From assembly GCF_000181875.2 (NCBI RefSeq), contig NZ_ABJZ02000002.1, positions 1 to 64,000 of the forward strand: a stretch of DNA of 64,000 nt, written 5' to 3'. Position numbers and translations under genes: made by a program. Below the pieces are notes generated by a model. That model worked only from the letters and a program-made list of their open reading frames with translations. It did not search any database and was not told the origin of the DNA. Below, piece after piece: positions 39,508-50,384 of this stretch (positions are counted from its first letter, which is position 1; each line of letters starts with the position of its first letter). Origin of the DNA: [Borrelia] finlandensis. Lineage in GTDB: Bacteria; Spirochaetota; Spirochaetia; Borreliales; Borreliaceae.

Positions 39508-40206
39508 TTGATTATTATTGTAAAAATCAAAAGAGGGTTAATAGTATCCTGTCAAGCTCTTGAGAACGAGCCTTTACATAGTAGTTTTATTATGTCTAAG
39601 ATGGCTTTGGCAGCTAAAATAGGTGGAGCTATTGGAATAAGGGCCAACGGAGTTAATGACATTAGTCAGATTAAGTCGGAAGTTGATTTGCCAATAATAG
39701 GTATTATTAAAAAAAATTATAATAATTGTGACGTGTTTATTACTCCTACCATGAAAGAGATTGATGAGCTTTGTAATGAAGGGGTAGATGTAATTGCCCT
39801 TGATGCCACTTTTAGGAGTAGGCCTGATGGTGTGCTACTTGATGATTTTTTTGAAAATATTAAAAAAAAATATCCAAAACAGAGTTTGATGGCAGATATT
39901 TCTTCTTTAGATGAAGCTATTAATGCCGATAAATTGGGATTTGATTTTATTGGAACAACTTTGTATGGCTATACAAAAAATACCAATGGTTTGAATATTG
40001 CAGACAATGATTTTAATTTTTTAAAAAGCTTGCTTAATTCTAATTTGAAATCTACTTTAATAGTGGAAGGGAAAATAGACACCCCTTTAAAAGCTCAAAA
40101 ATGCTTTGAAATGGGGGTTGATTTAGTAGTTGTAGGGGGTGCTATTACAAGGCCCGCTGAGATTACTAAAAAATTTGTAGAAAAAATAAATCAGATTAAA
40201 AAATAA
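39508..40206 (+). CDS. nanE: N-acetylmannosamine-6-phosphate 2-epimerase
   Basis: About 232 residues. The (beta/alpha)8 NanE family interconverts ManNAc-6-P and GlcNAc-6-[17 protein letters not shown] near the start, [12 protein letters not shown], the [10 protein letters not shown] strand and [13 protein letters not shown] at the phosphate-binding end all match. The start is unclear: the only usual codon, TTG at 39508, is one base from the AGGAGG site, while ATT at 39514 has ideal spacing. Downstream lies a PTS IIBC gene 45 bases away, suggesting joint amino-sugar or glucose handling. No sialate lyase or ManNAc kinase is nearby. Probably BB0644. Confidence 0.88.
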   Translation: MIIIVKIKRGLIVSCQALENEPLHSSFIMSKMALAAKIGGAIGIRANGVNDISQIKSEVDLPIIGIIKKNYNNCDVFITPTMKEIDELCNEGVDVIALDATFRSRPDGVLLDDFFENIKKKYPKQSLMADISSLDEAINADKLGFDFIGTTLYGYTKNTNGLNIADNDFNFLKSLLNSNLKSTLIVEGKIDTPLKAQKCFEMGVDLVVVGGAITRPAEITKKFVEKINQIKK

Positions 40207-40251
40207 TTTTAAACTTAAAGGTTAATTTATTTTTTATTTTAGGAGGGTTTT

Positions 40252-41796
40252 ATGTTAAAGGGTTTTGAACAAGCTCAGAAATTTGGACGTTCTTTTATGC
40301 TTCCCATTGCTATTTTGCCAGCAGCAGGGCTGCTTTTAGGAATTGGAGGTTCTCTTTCTAATCCAGAAACTGTTAGGACGTATTCTTTTTTGAATATATT
40401 CTTCTTGCAATCAGTTTTCAAAATAATGAGTGCGTCAGGTTCTATTATTTTTTCAAATTTAGCACCAATATTTTCTATTGGAATTGCTGTTGGACTTGCA
40501 AGATCAGATAAAGGTACATCTGGAATCGCAGCATTTATTGGCTACCTTGTAATGAATGCTACTATTGGAGTTTTAATTGATGTGTCAGGCAGAGCGGAGT
40601 CTTTCTCTAGCGGTGCTGTGGGTTTTGTTCTTGGAATTAAGACTTTAGAAACGGGGGTTTTTGGCGGGATTGTAGTTGGTATTTTGACTTATTATCTTCA
40701 TTCTAGGTTTAACAAAGTGGATTTGCCCAAGGTTCTTGGATTTTTTTCTGGATCTAGATTTGTTCCGATCATTGTTTCTTTTTCTAGTATTTTTCTTGCT
40801 GTTATTATGTTTCTTTTTTGGCCATTTGTACAAAGCGGAATTAATAAAGTAGGAGGCTTAGTAGATTCAACCGGTTATATTGGAACACTTATTTATGGAA
40901 TTTTTTTAAGGATGCTTGGACCTTTTGGTCTTCATCATATATTTTATTTGCCATTTTGGACAACAGGCCTTGGGGGATCTGTTATTATTGATGGAAAGTT
41001 GATTGAAGGAACTCAGAATATTTTCTTTGCGGAACTTGCTGCTCAAGGTACAAATAGATTTTTTATCGGAACTAGCCGTTTTATGAGTGGACGATTTATT
41101 ACCATGATGTTTGGCTTGCCCGGAGCTGCACTTGCTCTATATTACACCGCAAAGCGCGAGGAGAGAACAAAAGTTTTTGGTCTTTTGATGTCTTCAGCGC
41201 TAACGTCATTTTTAACAGGTATAACAGAACCTCTTGAATTTTCTTTTCTTTTTGTAGCCCCTATTCTTTATGTTGTTCATGCTACATTTGATGGATTTGC
41301 TTTTATGTTAGCGCATATTTTTCAAATTACAATAGGTCAAACGTTTTCTGGAGGATTTATTGATTTTATTCTTTTTGGTATTTTGCAGGGAAATTCAAGA
41401 ACTAATTGGCTTTTGGTACCAGTTGTAGGCATTGTTTGGTTTTTTCTTTACTACTTTACTTTTATATTTTTAATCAATAAGTTTGATTTTAAAACTCCTG
41501 GTAGAACTCAAGATTTAAATTCTGAAGATTCTCCAAGTTCTAAGAGTAGTGAATTTGAAGAAAATTATGCTACTAAGGTTATTATTGGGCTTGGTGGCGC
41601 TTCAAATATTGTTGAGCTTGATTGTTGTGCAACTAGGCTTAGAATTACAGTAAGGGATGTTCTTAAAGTTTCTGAAAAAATTTTAAAAAAAACTGGCTCT
41701 AAAGGAGTAATTATTAAAGGCAATGGGGTTCAGGTGGTTTACGGACCAGGTGTTAGTGTTCTTAAGAATGAAATAGAAGAATTGCTAGAGGCTTGA
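40252..41796 (+). CDS. ptsG: PTS glucose-type EIIBC transporter
   Basis: 514 residues. The N-terminal IIC domain has about ten hydrophobic segments with LPIAILPAAGLLLGIGG, FGLHHIFYLPFW and the family hallmark GITEPLEFSFLF. The C-terminal IIB domain has the phospho-cysteine in ELDCCATRLRITV. There is no IIA domain, so a separate EIIA must phosphorylate it. It resembles glucose/maltose/GlcNAc-type transporters; the exact sugar cannot be read from the sequence. AGGAGG lies before the ATG. Second gene of the nanE unit. Probably BB0645. Confidence 0.92.
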   Translation: MLKGFEQAQKFGRSFMLPIAILPAAGLLLGIGGSLSNPETVRTYSFLNIFFLQSVFKIMSASGSIIFSNLAPIFSIGIAVGLARSDKGTSGIAAFIGYLVMNATIGVLIDVSGRAESFSSGAVGFVLGIKTLETGVFGGIVVGILTYYLHSRFNKVDLPKVLGFFSGSRFVPIIVSFSSIFLAVIMFLFWPFVQSGINKVGGLVDSTGYIGTLIYGIFLRMLGPFGLHHIFYLPFWTTGLGGSVIIDGKLIEGTQNIFFAELAAQGTNRFFIGTSRFMSGRFITMMFGLPGAALALYYTAKREERTKVFGLLMSSALTSFLTGITEPLEFSFLFVAPILYVVHATFDGFAFMLAHIFQITIGQTFSGGFIDFILFGILQGNSRTNWLLVPVVGIVWFFLYYFTFIFLINKFDFKTPGRTQDLNSEDSPSSKSSEFEENYATKVIIGLGGASNIVELDCCATRLRITVRDVLKVSEKILKKTGSKGVIIKGNGVQVVYGPGVSVLKNEIEELLEA

Positions 41797-41804
41797 TTTT
41801 TTTT

Positions 41805-41835
41805 AATAAGTAATAGCTTAAGGCTATTACTTATT
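41805..41835. terminator. stem-loop at the ptsG / bb0646 convergent boundary
   Basis: A perfect 13-bp stem (41805-41817 with 41823-41835) and 5-base loop. The stop codon of the convergent hydrolase gene (41827-41829) lies inside the 3' arm. The T run lies before the hairpin in the plus direction, so it is not a textbook terminator on either strand, but its position suggests a two-way one. Confidence 0.5.
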
Positions 41836-42810
41836 AATCTTGTTTATGAAATTAACTGCATACTTTGTGAAGTATGATGTGTTTTGGGCGCTTTTGTAGC
41901 TTTGGTTTCCAATAGGTACGTGAGCGTGTGAATTTTCAAGAAGTATGATGGGAATATCCTTTTTTTCACCCCCATAATTTTTTATAAATTCGTTTATTTT
42001 TATTGGGTCTACTGTATGATCATTTGGTGTGTGGGTTATTATTAAAGGTATTTTGATTTCGTTGAAATTATATGAATTTAATAATGTGACAAGGCCCATC
42101 ATTGCAATAATTGCGTCTACATGCTGTACTCTTGAAGAGTGGCTTTTTATAGTCGGGTGTTCTTTTCGTTTATACTCTTTTGTTTCGAATTTATTGTAGC
42201 CACCTGTTATAAGATATGCAATTTGTCGTCCCCAAGGATAGTAAACGATATTTGTTCTCTTGTCATAAGGGAATATATTAGGAGAAATTAATACCGCCGA
42301 GTTTATTTCATTTGGATAGTTTGCCAAGGCCCAGATGCTGGCAGCGCCCCCATTAGAGGTGCCAATTAATATTAATTTATCGCCTATTAATTTGCCAATG
42401 TTAATAGCCTCATCAATATCTCTAAACCAATCTTGGGTAGTTATTCCCCGAAATACATTTTTATTGTTAATTCCGTGTCCTTTAAGTCTTGTAAAAAAAA
42501 TATTTGCATTAAGAGCTTTTGCAATATTATTTGGAACTGGATAAATTTCATTTTTTGATGCTCCAAATCCATGAATATAGACCACAGAATATTTTGTTTT
42601 TTGTGCTTTTTCTTTATACCAGATTATTTCTTTTTTTGTATTGTTTTCTAAATTAAATTGTAATTCTTCTTTTAATAAGTAATTGTCAATTTCTTCTATG
42701 TTTTTAGGAATTAGTTTTTTTGAAAATTCATTTTTAAATTTTATCCTCGGACTAACGAGTATTAAGAGTAATAAGAATATAAGTATAAAAATGATATTTT
42801 TTATATTCAT
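41827..42810 (-). CDS. alpha/beta hydrolase (lipase/haemolysin BB0646)
   Basis: 327 residues. One N-terminal hydrophobic segment (about 4-22) makes it an exported or membrane-anchored protein. The alpha/beta hydrolase fold shows an HGFGASKNE oxyanion segment, the nucleophile elbow GTSNGGAAS, and a late catalytic histidine in NSHAHVP with an aspartate in PNDHTVDP. The BB0646 protein has been reported to have lipase and haemolytic activity. Its ATG overlaps the bosR stop by 4 bases; together with the gene at 43437 it forms the bb0648-bosR-bb0646 unit. Confidence 0.88.
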   Translation of the reverse strand: MNIKNIIFILIFLLLLILVSPRIKFKNEFSKKLIPKNIEEIDNYLLKEELQFNLENNTKKEIIWYKEKAQKTKYSVVYIHGFGASKNEIYPVPNNIAKALNANIFFTRLKGHGINNKNVFRGITTQDWFRDIDEAINIGKLIGDKLILIGTSNGGAASIWALANYPNEINSAVLISPNIFPYDKRTNIVYYPWGRQIAYLITGGYNKFETKEYKRKEHPTIKSHSSRVQHVDAIIAMMGLVTLLNSYNFNEIKIPLIITHTPNDHTVDPIKINEFIKNYGGEKKDIPIILLENSHAHVPIGNQSYKSAQNTSYFTKYAVNFINKINK

Positions 42811-43337
42811 AAAGTGATTCCCTTGTTCTCTTCTGGGACATTATTGTTATTATGGGTATCTTTTTTGTAGCAATTATTGCAATGCCCTGAATAAATGATT
42901 TCAATAGATTTTGTTTCCCAGTTTTCTCCAAGTTTGTCTTTCAAAATATCTTTAATATCGTCAAGTTGAATAGGGTGGACTTGATTACATTTATTGCATT
43001 TAAAGTGAGCTATTGTGGAAGCCAAGCTTAGATAAAATTTTGTTTCTTTTTGATCAGTAGTTTTTATATCTTTTAGTATATTTCTTTCTTTTAGAATATT
43101 TAATGTGTTATATACCGTTGCTTTTGATAGGCTTGGAATTTCTTTTATAAGTTTATTGTAAACTTCTTTTGCCGTAAAGTATTCTTTTGGGTTTGATGCT
43201 ATGTATAAGATGATTCTGTTTCTCGAGTGAGATGCTTTCATTCCTAATTCTGATGTTAAATTTTTCAATAATACAGGATCGTTTGTAATGCCGACTTTTT
43301 CCAATGCGGAATGTACGTCTATTATGTTGTCGTTCAT
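42807..43337 (-). CDS. bosR: Fur-family regulator BosR
   Basis: 176 residues. An N-terminal winged helix (about 1-85) includes R39 in KASHSRN, reported to be needed for function, and a recognition helix SLSKATVYNTLN. The dimer domain carries two CxxC motifs (C114/C117 and C153/C156), the structural zinc site of Fur/PerR proteins. BosR is known to bind zinc, to act in oxidative-stress control and to activate rpoS. The position of R39 and both zinc motifs make the call secure. It is in an operon with the genes on either side. Probably BB0647. Confidence 0.96.
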   Translation of the reverse strand: MNDNIIDVHSALEKVGITNDPVLLKNLTSELGMKASHSRNRIILYIASNPKEYFTAKEVYNKLIKEIPSLSKATVYNTLNILKERNILKDIKTTDQKETKFYLSLASTIAHFKCNKCNQVHPIQLDDIKDILKDKLGENWETKSIEIIYSGHCNNCYKKDTHNNNNVPEENKGITL

Positions 43338-43436
43338 ATGATTATACCTTTTTTGTTTAAATTAAAGATTAAATACTTTTTATGTTCTTCTTAGGATAAT
43401 TTTATACCCAGTTATTAATATTTTACTACTTATTAT

Positions 43437-45125
43437 TTATTTATTTTCATATTTTTTTATATTAGTATAAAAAATTAAATTTTTTATTTTTGAATTCAGT
43501 TTTATTTTGTTATCAAAATTATTATTTAATGGTAGTATCATTAAATTTAGTGTTTGAGAGTAATTTATTACATCTTGGATCTTAACTGTGTTATAAGAAC
43601 CTCCTATATTTAAAATTAACCATTTCTTAGAATTTATTTTTTCAATTTTATAATTAATTGTATGAATGATATGTTTTTCAACATTTAAAAAGCTTATAAA
43701 AAAGTTGCTGTTTTTATCATTTCCTTTAGATATCAAAAATTCTGTACCATTAATGTAGCCTTTGGGATTGTTTTTAGTTATTATTATTTTTTCATAAGTA
43801 TCAAGATCGCTGTATTTTGCTGTTATTTTTAAATTAGTGCCTTTTGCAATTTCAAAAACAGGTATTTCAAGAGCTGAATATTCAAGAAGATAATCAGGAT
43901 TGCATTTTTTTAATGTTTTTTTATCTAGATCTATTTTAGAAGGCCATTTTATTTTAATCGATATAAAGAAGCTAGAGATAGTCTCGTCTATAAAAAAATC
44001 AATTGTTGATTTTTTGGCAGAGTTAAAAGCTAAATATTGTTTTATTCCTAAAATTTTTTCATTTGAAAATGAAAATGAACTTTCAATAGATGCTTCTTTT
44101 ATTAGTTCTTTTTTTGATGAAACCTTAAAATAAGTTCTAGATGTGTTTAGAAATTCAGCTTTTTTATCTTTAAATTTTATTTTATTTAATTTTCCATTTT
44201 CGAATTTAATATTGTATTTATCGTGAGATAGCGTGAAATTTCCTTCCATATTGTATTCCAAATTTTTAGGCACAATTGATTCTGAATTTTTAATGATTTC
44301 ATCTTGGTGTTTATTTATTAAAAATTCTCTTAAGCTTTTTTCGTTGATTTGATAATCTTTAAGTCTTTTGTTTTGAAAGTTTATTATTGGCTCTTGCTCT
44401 TTAAGGGAGTTAAATTTTGGAATCTCTAGTAGTTCGGTGGTAAGTTTGGATCCTTCTAGATTTTGTATCTTAATGCTGTGTAAGTTATTTTCCAAAGCTT
44501 TTAAATAAAGTAAAAAATTTTTTAGTTCTTGATTATCATAAGTTTCTTTGATTTCATAAAAATAAATAAGAGTTTCTACGTTGCTTTTTGGAGAATCTAT
44601 TTTTTGTACTTCATATAAATATTGGCAGTTATTTTTATAAAAAATTAAATAATTTTTATTATTTTTACTCTGCCTTATTCCTTCTGTATAATTGAAATTA
44701 AGCTTTCTGTAAAGCTCAGTCACCTTTTTTCTAAACTTTTCTATGTTGTATATATAAAACATAATAGGCGTATTTTGAAATATGTCTTTGTATCCACTTT
44801 TGAATGGATTTTTTAGTGCCCAATACAAGTCTAAATGTATCTCATCGTGCAGCATGTATTCATGAGGGCTTCCACTGTAAGTTCCAGGCATATATATATC
44901 TGTATTGGTTTTGAATCTTTCAAATAGCCATTTATTTAATTCCTCATGTTCTCTTAGAATTTCAAAAAAGTATATTGGAAATGTCCAATGTATTTTGTAA
45001 GCTAGCTGTTTGTGTTCAATCAAATATTTTATATTTGATATTATTAATAACAGGTTATCTTCTGAAAATTTAGTTATTGAAATAATAATAATATAAGTTT
45101 TCAATTTTTTTAGTTTTCTAAACAT
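43437..45125 (-). CDS. hypothetical protein, 562 aa, first gene of the bosR unit
   Basis: I do not recognise the family with confidence. Residues about 1-200 look like a (beta/alpha) barrel with PGTYSGSPHEYMLHDE, loosely reminiscent of glycoside hydrolase/deacetylase barrels. Residues about 290-560 are rich in beta strands, as in carbohydrate-enzyme sandwich domains. No protein-kinase motif (G-loop, HRD, DFG) is visible, despite older naming of BB0648 as a serine/threonine kinase. No signal peptide. It begins opposite groEL and is about 100 bases upstream of bosR, so its promoter probably contributes to bosR expression. Confidence 0.7.
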   Translation of the reverse strand: MFRKLKKLKTYIIIISITKFSEDNLLLIISNIKYLIEHKQLAYKIHWTFPIYFFEILREHEELNKWLFERFKTNTDIYMPGTYSGSPHEYMLHDEIHLDLYWALKNPFKSGYKDIFQNTPIMFYIYNIEKFRKKVTELYRKLNFNYTEGIRQSKNNKNYLIFYKNNCQYLYEVQKIDSPKSNVETLIYFYEIKETYDNQELKNFLLYLKALENNLHSIKIQNLEGSKLTTELLEIPKFNSLKEQEPIINFQNKRLKDYQINEKSLREFLINKHQDEIIKNSESIVPKNLEYNMEGNFTLSHDKYNIKFENGKLNKIKFKDKKAEFLNTSRTYFKVSSKKELIKEASIESSFSFSNEKILGIKQYLAFNSAKKSTIDFFIDETISSFFISIKIKWPSKIDLDKKTLKKCNPDYLLEYSALEIPVFEIAKGTNLKITAKYSDLDTYEKIIITKNNPKGYINGTEFLISKGNDKNSNFFISFLNVEKHIIHTINYKIEKINSKKWLILNIGGSYNTVKIQDVINYSQTLNLMILPLNNNFDNKIKLNSKIKNLIFYTNIKKYENK

Positions 45126-45212
45126 AAATTCTTTGTCTTTATAATTTAAAGATTAGTCAATATTTACATTATATAATAAAAATTTTTACTGGTTTTGTAT
45201 ATTTTGTATTTT

Positions 45213-45240
45213 TTGATGCATAGAAGTAATACGCTACTAT
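45213..45240 (+). promoter_or_regulatory. candidate groEL promoter
   Basis: TTGATG (45213-45218), a 16-base spacer and TACTAT (45235-45240), about 80 bases before the groEL ATG. The 194-base divergent gap to the 43437 gene shows no CIRCE repeat (TTAGCACTC-N9-GAGTGCTAA). Confidence 0.4.
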
Positions 45241-45265
45241 AGCGAATGTATTAAGTTTATGTTAA

Positions 45266-46957
<1,692 letters not shown>

Positions 46958-46965
46958 ATTAAAGT

Positions 46966-46997
46966 TTCACCGGTAAGCTTGTGTTTTTGCCGGTGAA
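46966..46997 (+). terminator. stem-loop after groEL
   Basis: TTCACCGGTAA (46966-46976) pairs with TTGCCGGTGAA (46987-46997), 11 bp with one G-T pair, followed by TATTTTATTATT. It is one of the few GC-containing hairpins in the window and probably ends or attenuates the groEL transcript before the next gene. Confidence 0.65.
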
Positions 46998-47022
46998 TAT
47001 TTTATTATTCAAAGGAATTATT

Positions 47023-47319
47023 TTGAGTGAGGATGAATTTATTTTTTGTATAGGCTATGATTGTTCAAAGGCAATAGTAGATAGGCAGCTTTTAAGAGAA
47101 AATAAGGGTAAAAGCGCTAAGGAACTTTTTGAACTTGGACTTTACAGAAGTGCCTTTAGCAAAGCTCTTTATAGGAATGACGATGGTCTTATTAATTATT
47201 TAATTGAAGAGTATAATAAAATAAGTAACTCTAATTATACCAAAAAAGATGATTTTAAGCTTTTATTTGGAGTAGTTTATCCTGATAATATTAATAAGAT
47301 AAAAGTGACATATGTATAG
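47023..47319 (+). CDS. hypothetical protein, 98 aa
   Basis: The frame is open from 46981, but that GTG lies inside the groEL stem-loop. The TTG at 47023 has AAAGGA seven bases upstream and is preferred. The protein (SEDEFIFCIGYDCSKAIVD...) has an acidic start, a helical middle with KSAKELFELGLYRSAF, and no export signal. No family recognised. It ends within the first codons of yajC, suggesting one transcript. Probably BB0650. Confidence 0.6.
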   Translation: MSEDEFIFCIGYDCSKAIVDRQLLRENKGKSAKELFELGLYRSAFSKALYRNDDGLINYLIEEYNKISNSNYTKKDDFKLLFGVVYPDNINKIKVTYV

Positions 47320-47629
47320 TATGGGAGGTTTTGTGTTTTTATTGCAAGAATTTAGCGGCAATAGTAACTTTTTACGAAGTTTATTAGTTTTTGTGCCTGT
47401 TATTGCTATATTTTGGTTTTTAGTGATATCTCCTCAGCGTAAGGAAGAGAAGAATAAAAAAGAAATGATAAAAAATCTAAAAAAGGGCGATAAGGTATTA
47501 ACAATAGGTGGAATTTTTGGAGTTGTGAAAAAATTAGGCGATACGGATGTTATTTTAGAATTAAGTCCAAATAACGAAGCAGTATTTATAAAAAACTCTA
47601 TTGATAAGGTTTTGTCTGAAAAAAAATGA
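47312..47629 (+). CDS. yajC: preprotein translocase subunit YajC
   Basis: 105 residues. A single membrane segment (SLLVFVPVIAIFWFLVIS, about 23-40) is followed by PQRKEEKNKKEM and KKGDKVLTIGGIFGVVKK, the two YajC hallmarks. YajC binds SecDF in the inner membrane and assists protein export; it is followed by secD and secF. The first ATG overlaps the upstream gene by 8 bases; a GTG at 47333 with GGGAGG just before it is an alternative start. Probably BB0651. Confidence 0.92.
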   Translation: MYSMGGFVFLLQEFSGNSNFLRSLLVFVPVIAIFWFLVISPQRKEEKNKKEMIKNLKKGDKVLTIGGIFGVVKKLGDTDVILELSPNNEAVFIKNSIDKVLSEKK

Positions 47630-47715
47630 AGTTAAAAAAAAGGGTATTATTTAAAGGTAAAATTAGAACTGTTAGCTAATAATGGTATTTTTTAAAAATT
47701 TTAAGGATTTGTATA

Positions 47716-49476
47716 ATGAAAAAAGGATCTAAGCTTATATTGATATTGTTGATGACGTTTTTTGCATGTCTTTTAATATTTCCGACTTTAAAATGGTATT
47801 TTTTAATGAGCGTTGAGGATAAAAAAATAAGCTCATATTCACAAGAGGCCTTAAGGGATTATTCAAAGAAAAAAGCCCTGAATGATCTTGTTAAGCTTAA
47901 GGAATTGTATAATAAAGATCCCAATAGCAGTATTCCAGCTAGTTTGTCTTATTTAATTCCAATAGCAAAAAATAATTATAGGTCTTCAATGAAAATTCCA
48001 CCTAATATTTTTACTGCTAAAACCTTGCGTGAAGGATTTTTAACTGATTCGGATATGGGAGAAGTAAGCTTAGAGATTTATAGATATTATGAGAACATAA
48101 AGAAGGGTAAAAGCAGAATAATACATCTTGGGCTTGATTTGTCTGGTGGGATGAGTGTTACTATTTCTCTTGATTATTCAAGTGTTGAAAAAAAATTAGG
48201 TCGTTCTTTGACTTTTGCTGAGAGAGAGGATGCCATTTATCGGATAATGCAAATTCTTAAAGATAGGGTAGATAGGTTCGGGCTTACAGAGCCTAAAATT
48301 GTAAGAGAAGCAGGGGGAAATAAAATTTTCTTAGATATTCCTGGAGAAAAAGATGAGAGTAGAGTAAGCGCTCTTTTGAGCGGTAAAGGCAATTTGACTT
48401 TTTATGTGGTTGATGATGAGTCTACATCTCTTTTACATAGAAAAATATTAGAAGCGGGCTCTCTTTTTTCTATTCCTGAAATTCAGGCAAGCATGAACCT
48501 TCCAGATAGTAAACAAATTTTTCCTTGGTATGTTAAAGATTCTTATGGTGTGGATGATGAGTCATCAGTTCGTTATTATGTGGTTGATGCAAGCCCTGAA
48601 AATTTATTTGATGGTGCGCATATTAAAGATGCTGGGGTTTCTAACGATCCTAGAACGGGTCGAGATACTGTTGCCTTTAGCCTTGATGTTGATGGAAGTG
48701 AAAAATTTTTTAAATTTACTCAAAAAAATGTTGGAAAGTCTTTGGCCGTTGTTATGGAAGGTAAAATTAAGTCTGTGGCAGGAATTGGATATGCTATTAC
48801 TGGGGGCAATGTTTCAATTCAAGGTGATTCTTTTGATAAAAAAGAGGCCCAAGATCTTGCTTTAGTTTTTAAAACTGCAGCTTTTCCAGTTGATATTAAA
48901 ATAGATGATTTGAGAATAATAGGGCCTACTCTTGGTGCTAGGACTATTGATCTTGGCATTAAAGCTTCTGCGCTTGCTCTTTGTTTAGTTTTTTTGTTTA
49001 TGTGTGTTTATTATGGCTTGAGTGGTGTTGTAGCTGGATTTTCACTTGTTATTTATAATGTATTTTTAATTTTAGCGATATTGTCGGCCTTTAATTTTAC
49101 TTTAACTTTAACAAGTATTGCAGGTCTTATTTTGACAATGGGTATGGCCGTTGACATAAATATAGTTATTTATGAGAGAATTAAAGAAGAAATTAGAGAA
49201 GGCAGAAGATTTGAAAATGCTTTTGAAGATGGTTTTAAAAAGGCATTTTTATCAATTATGGATGCAAATATAACAACATTTATTGCGGTGCTTTTTTTAA
49301 CTCTTCTTGGGACAGGAGTTATTCAAGGTTTTGCTTGGTCTCTTTCTGTTGGAATTGTGGCATCCCTTTTTAGTAGTTTGATTTTTTCAAGATTTATTTT
49401 GGAATTTATCATATCTGTTAGAAAAAGCAAATTTATAAGTATATCTTGGAGTTCAAAATATGCAAAGAGTAATTAA
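47716..49476 (+). CDS. secD: protein translocase subunit SecD
   Basis: 586 residues. The first membrane segment (about 5-28) is followed by a large exported domain with HLGLDLSGGMSVTI, the D1 motif, and AFSLDVDGSEKF. Five further segments form the C-terminal membrane domain with ITLT-like LTSIAGLILTMGMAVDINIVIYERIKEE near 460-490, carrying the conserved RND-type aspartates. With SecF it uses the proton or sodium gradient to pull proteins through SecYEG. Its end overlaps secF by 17 bases. Probably BB0652. Confidence 0.96.
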   Translation: MKKGSKLILILLMTFFACLLIFPTLKWYFLMSVEDKKISSYSQEALRDYSKKKALNDLVKLKELYNKDPNSSIPASLSYLIPIAKNNYRSSMKIPPNIFTAKTLREGFLTDSDMGEVSLEIYRYYENIKKGKSRIIHLGLDLSGGMSVTISLDYSSVEKKLGRSLTFAEREDAIYRIMQILKDRVDRFGLTEPKIVREAGGNKIFLDIPGEKDESRVSALLSGKGNLTFYVVDDESTSLLHRKILEAGSLFSIPEIQASMNLPDSKQIFPWYVKDSYGVDDESSVRYYVVDASPENLFDGAHIKDAGVSNDPRTGRDTVAFSLDVDGSEKFFKFTQKNVGKSLAVVMEGKIKSVAGIGYAITGGNVSIQGDSFDKKEAQDLALVFKTAAFPVDIKIDDLRIIGPTLGARTIDLGIKASALALCLVFLFMCVYYGLSGVVAGFSLVIYNVFLILAILSAFNFTLTLTSIAGLILTMGMAVDINIVIYERIKEEIREGRRFENAFEDGFKKAFLSIMDANITTFIAVLFLTLLGTGVIQGFAWSLSVGIVASLFSSLIFSRFILEFIISVRKSKFISISWSSKYAKSN

Positions 49477-50359
49477 TTTTTCAAAATATGGAAGCAATGT
49501 TTTAATTGTTAGTGCCGTTTTGATTTTGGTTGGGCTTATTTATACTTTTTTTTATCATGGTGGATACAATTGGGGAATAGATTTTTCTTCTAGGGTTAAT
49601 ATTAATCTTTCAATAGAAAAATCAAATATTAAAGAAAATGAAATTAAAGAAATATTCTCTCCGATTTATAAGACTTTAGATGTTAATAGTATTTTTTCAC
49701 CAGATCAGAATAAAAGTGAATTCTCTATTATGGTAAAGTCTAATGTGATTGATTATGCTTTTAAAACAGAAGTTCAAAAAACAATATTAGATAAACTTAA
49801 AGAAACATTTGATGCTAATATTGAAGTTTTGGATTCTTATTTTATTGATTCAAGTTTTTCTTCTACTTTGAGAATTAGGTCAGTATTTTTAGTATTAGGA
49901 ACATTTATCCTGATTTTGATTTATATAACTTTAAGATTTAAACTAAGTTATGCTATTGCTTCCATACTTTCAATATTTCATGATATATTTTTTATAGTTG
50001 CTTTTTTAGGGGTATTTAGAATAGAGATTAATAGCTATATTATTGTGGCAATACTTACCATTATTGGATATTCTTTAAACGACACAATAATTATTTTTGA
50101 TAGGATTAGAGATAATGTTAAGCGATTAACCGATAACACATTTTTAAATGTATTAAACATAAGTATTAGTCAAACTTTATCAAGAACTGTTTTGACGTCA
50201 GTTACAACATTTGTTGCAGTATTTTCTATTTATGTGTTTACTGAAGGATCTATAAAAGATTTTTCTTTGGTATTTATGGTAGGGGTAATTGTTGGAACTT
50301 ATTCTTCTATATTCATAGCGTCTCCAATACTTTTAAACCTGTATAAAAAGATAAAGTAG
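49460..50359 (+). CDS. secF: protein translocase subunit SecF
   Basis: 299 residues with six membrane segments and a short first external domain. GIDFSSRVNINL corresponds to the SecF GIDF motif, and IIGYSLNDTIIIFDRIRDN is the highly conserved fourth-segment signature. The ATG lies within the end of secD with TTGGAG upstream, typical of coupled secDF genes. Probably BB0653. Confidence 0.96.
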   Translation: MQRVINFSKYGSNVLIVSAVLILVGLIYTFFYHGGYNWGIDFSSRVNINLSIEKSNIKENEIKEIFSPIYKTLDVNSIFSPDQNKSEFSIMVKSNVIDYAFKTEVQKTILDKLKETFDANIEVLDSYFIDSSFSSTLRIRSVFLVLGTFILILIYITLRFKLSYAIASILSIFHDIFFIVAFLGVFRIEINSYIIVAILTIIGYSLNDTIIIFDRIRDNVKRLTDNTFLNVLNISISQTLSRTVLTSVTTFVAVFSIYVFTEGSIKDFSLVFMVGVIVGTYSSIFIASPILLNLYKKIK

Positions 50360-50384
50360 ATCTTAAATAAGATGATATTGTGGC

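Noticed and set aside
41797-41835. Classical rho-independent terminator after ptsG
   Set aside because: The T run precedes the hairpin instead of following it on the plus strand, so it is listed only as a probable boundary hairpin.
46981-47022. Upstream GTG start for the gene after groEL
   Set aside because: It lies in the groEL stem-loop and lacks a ribosome binding site; TTG 47023 follows AAAGGA.
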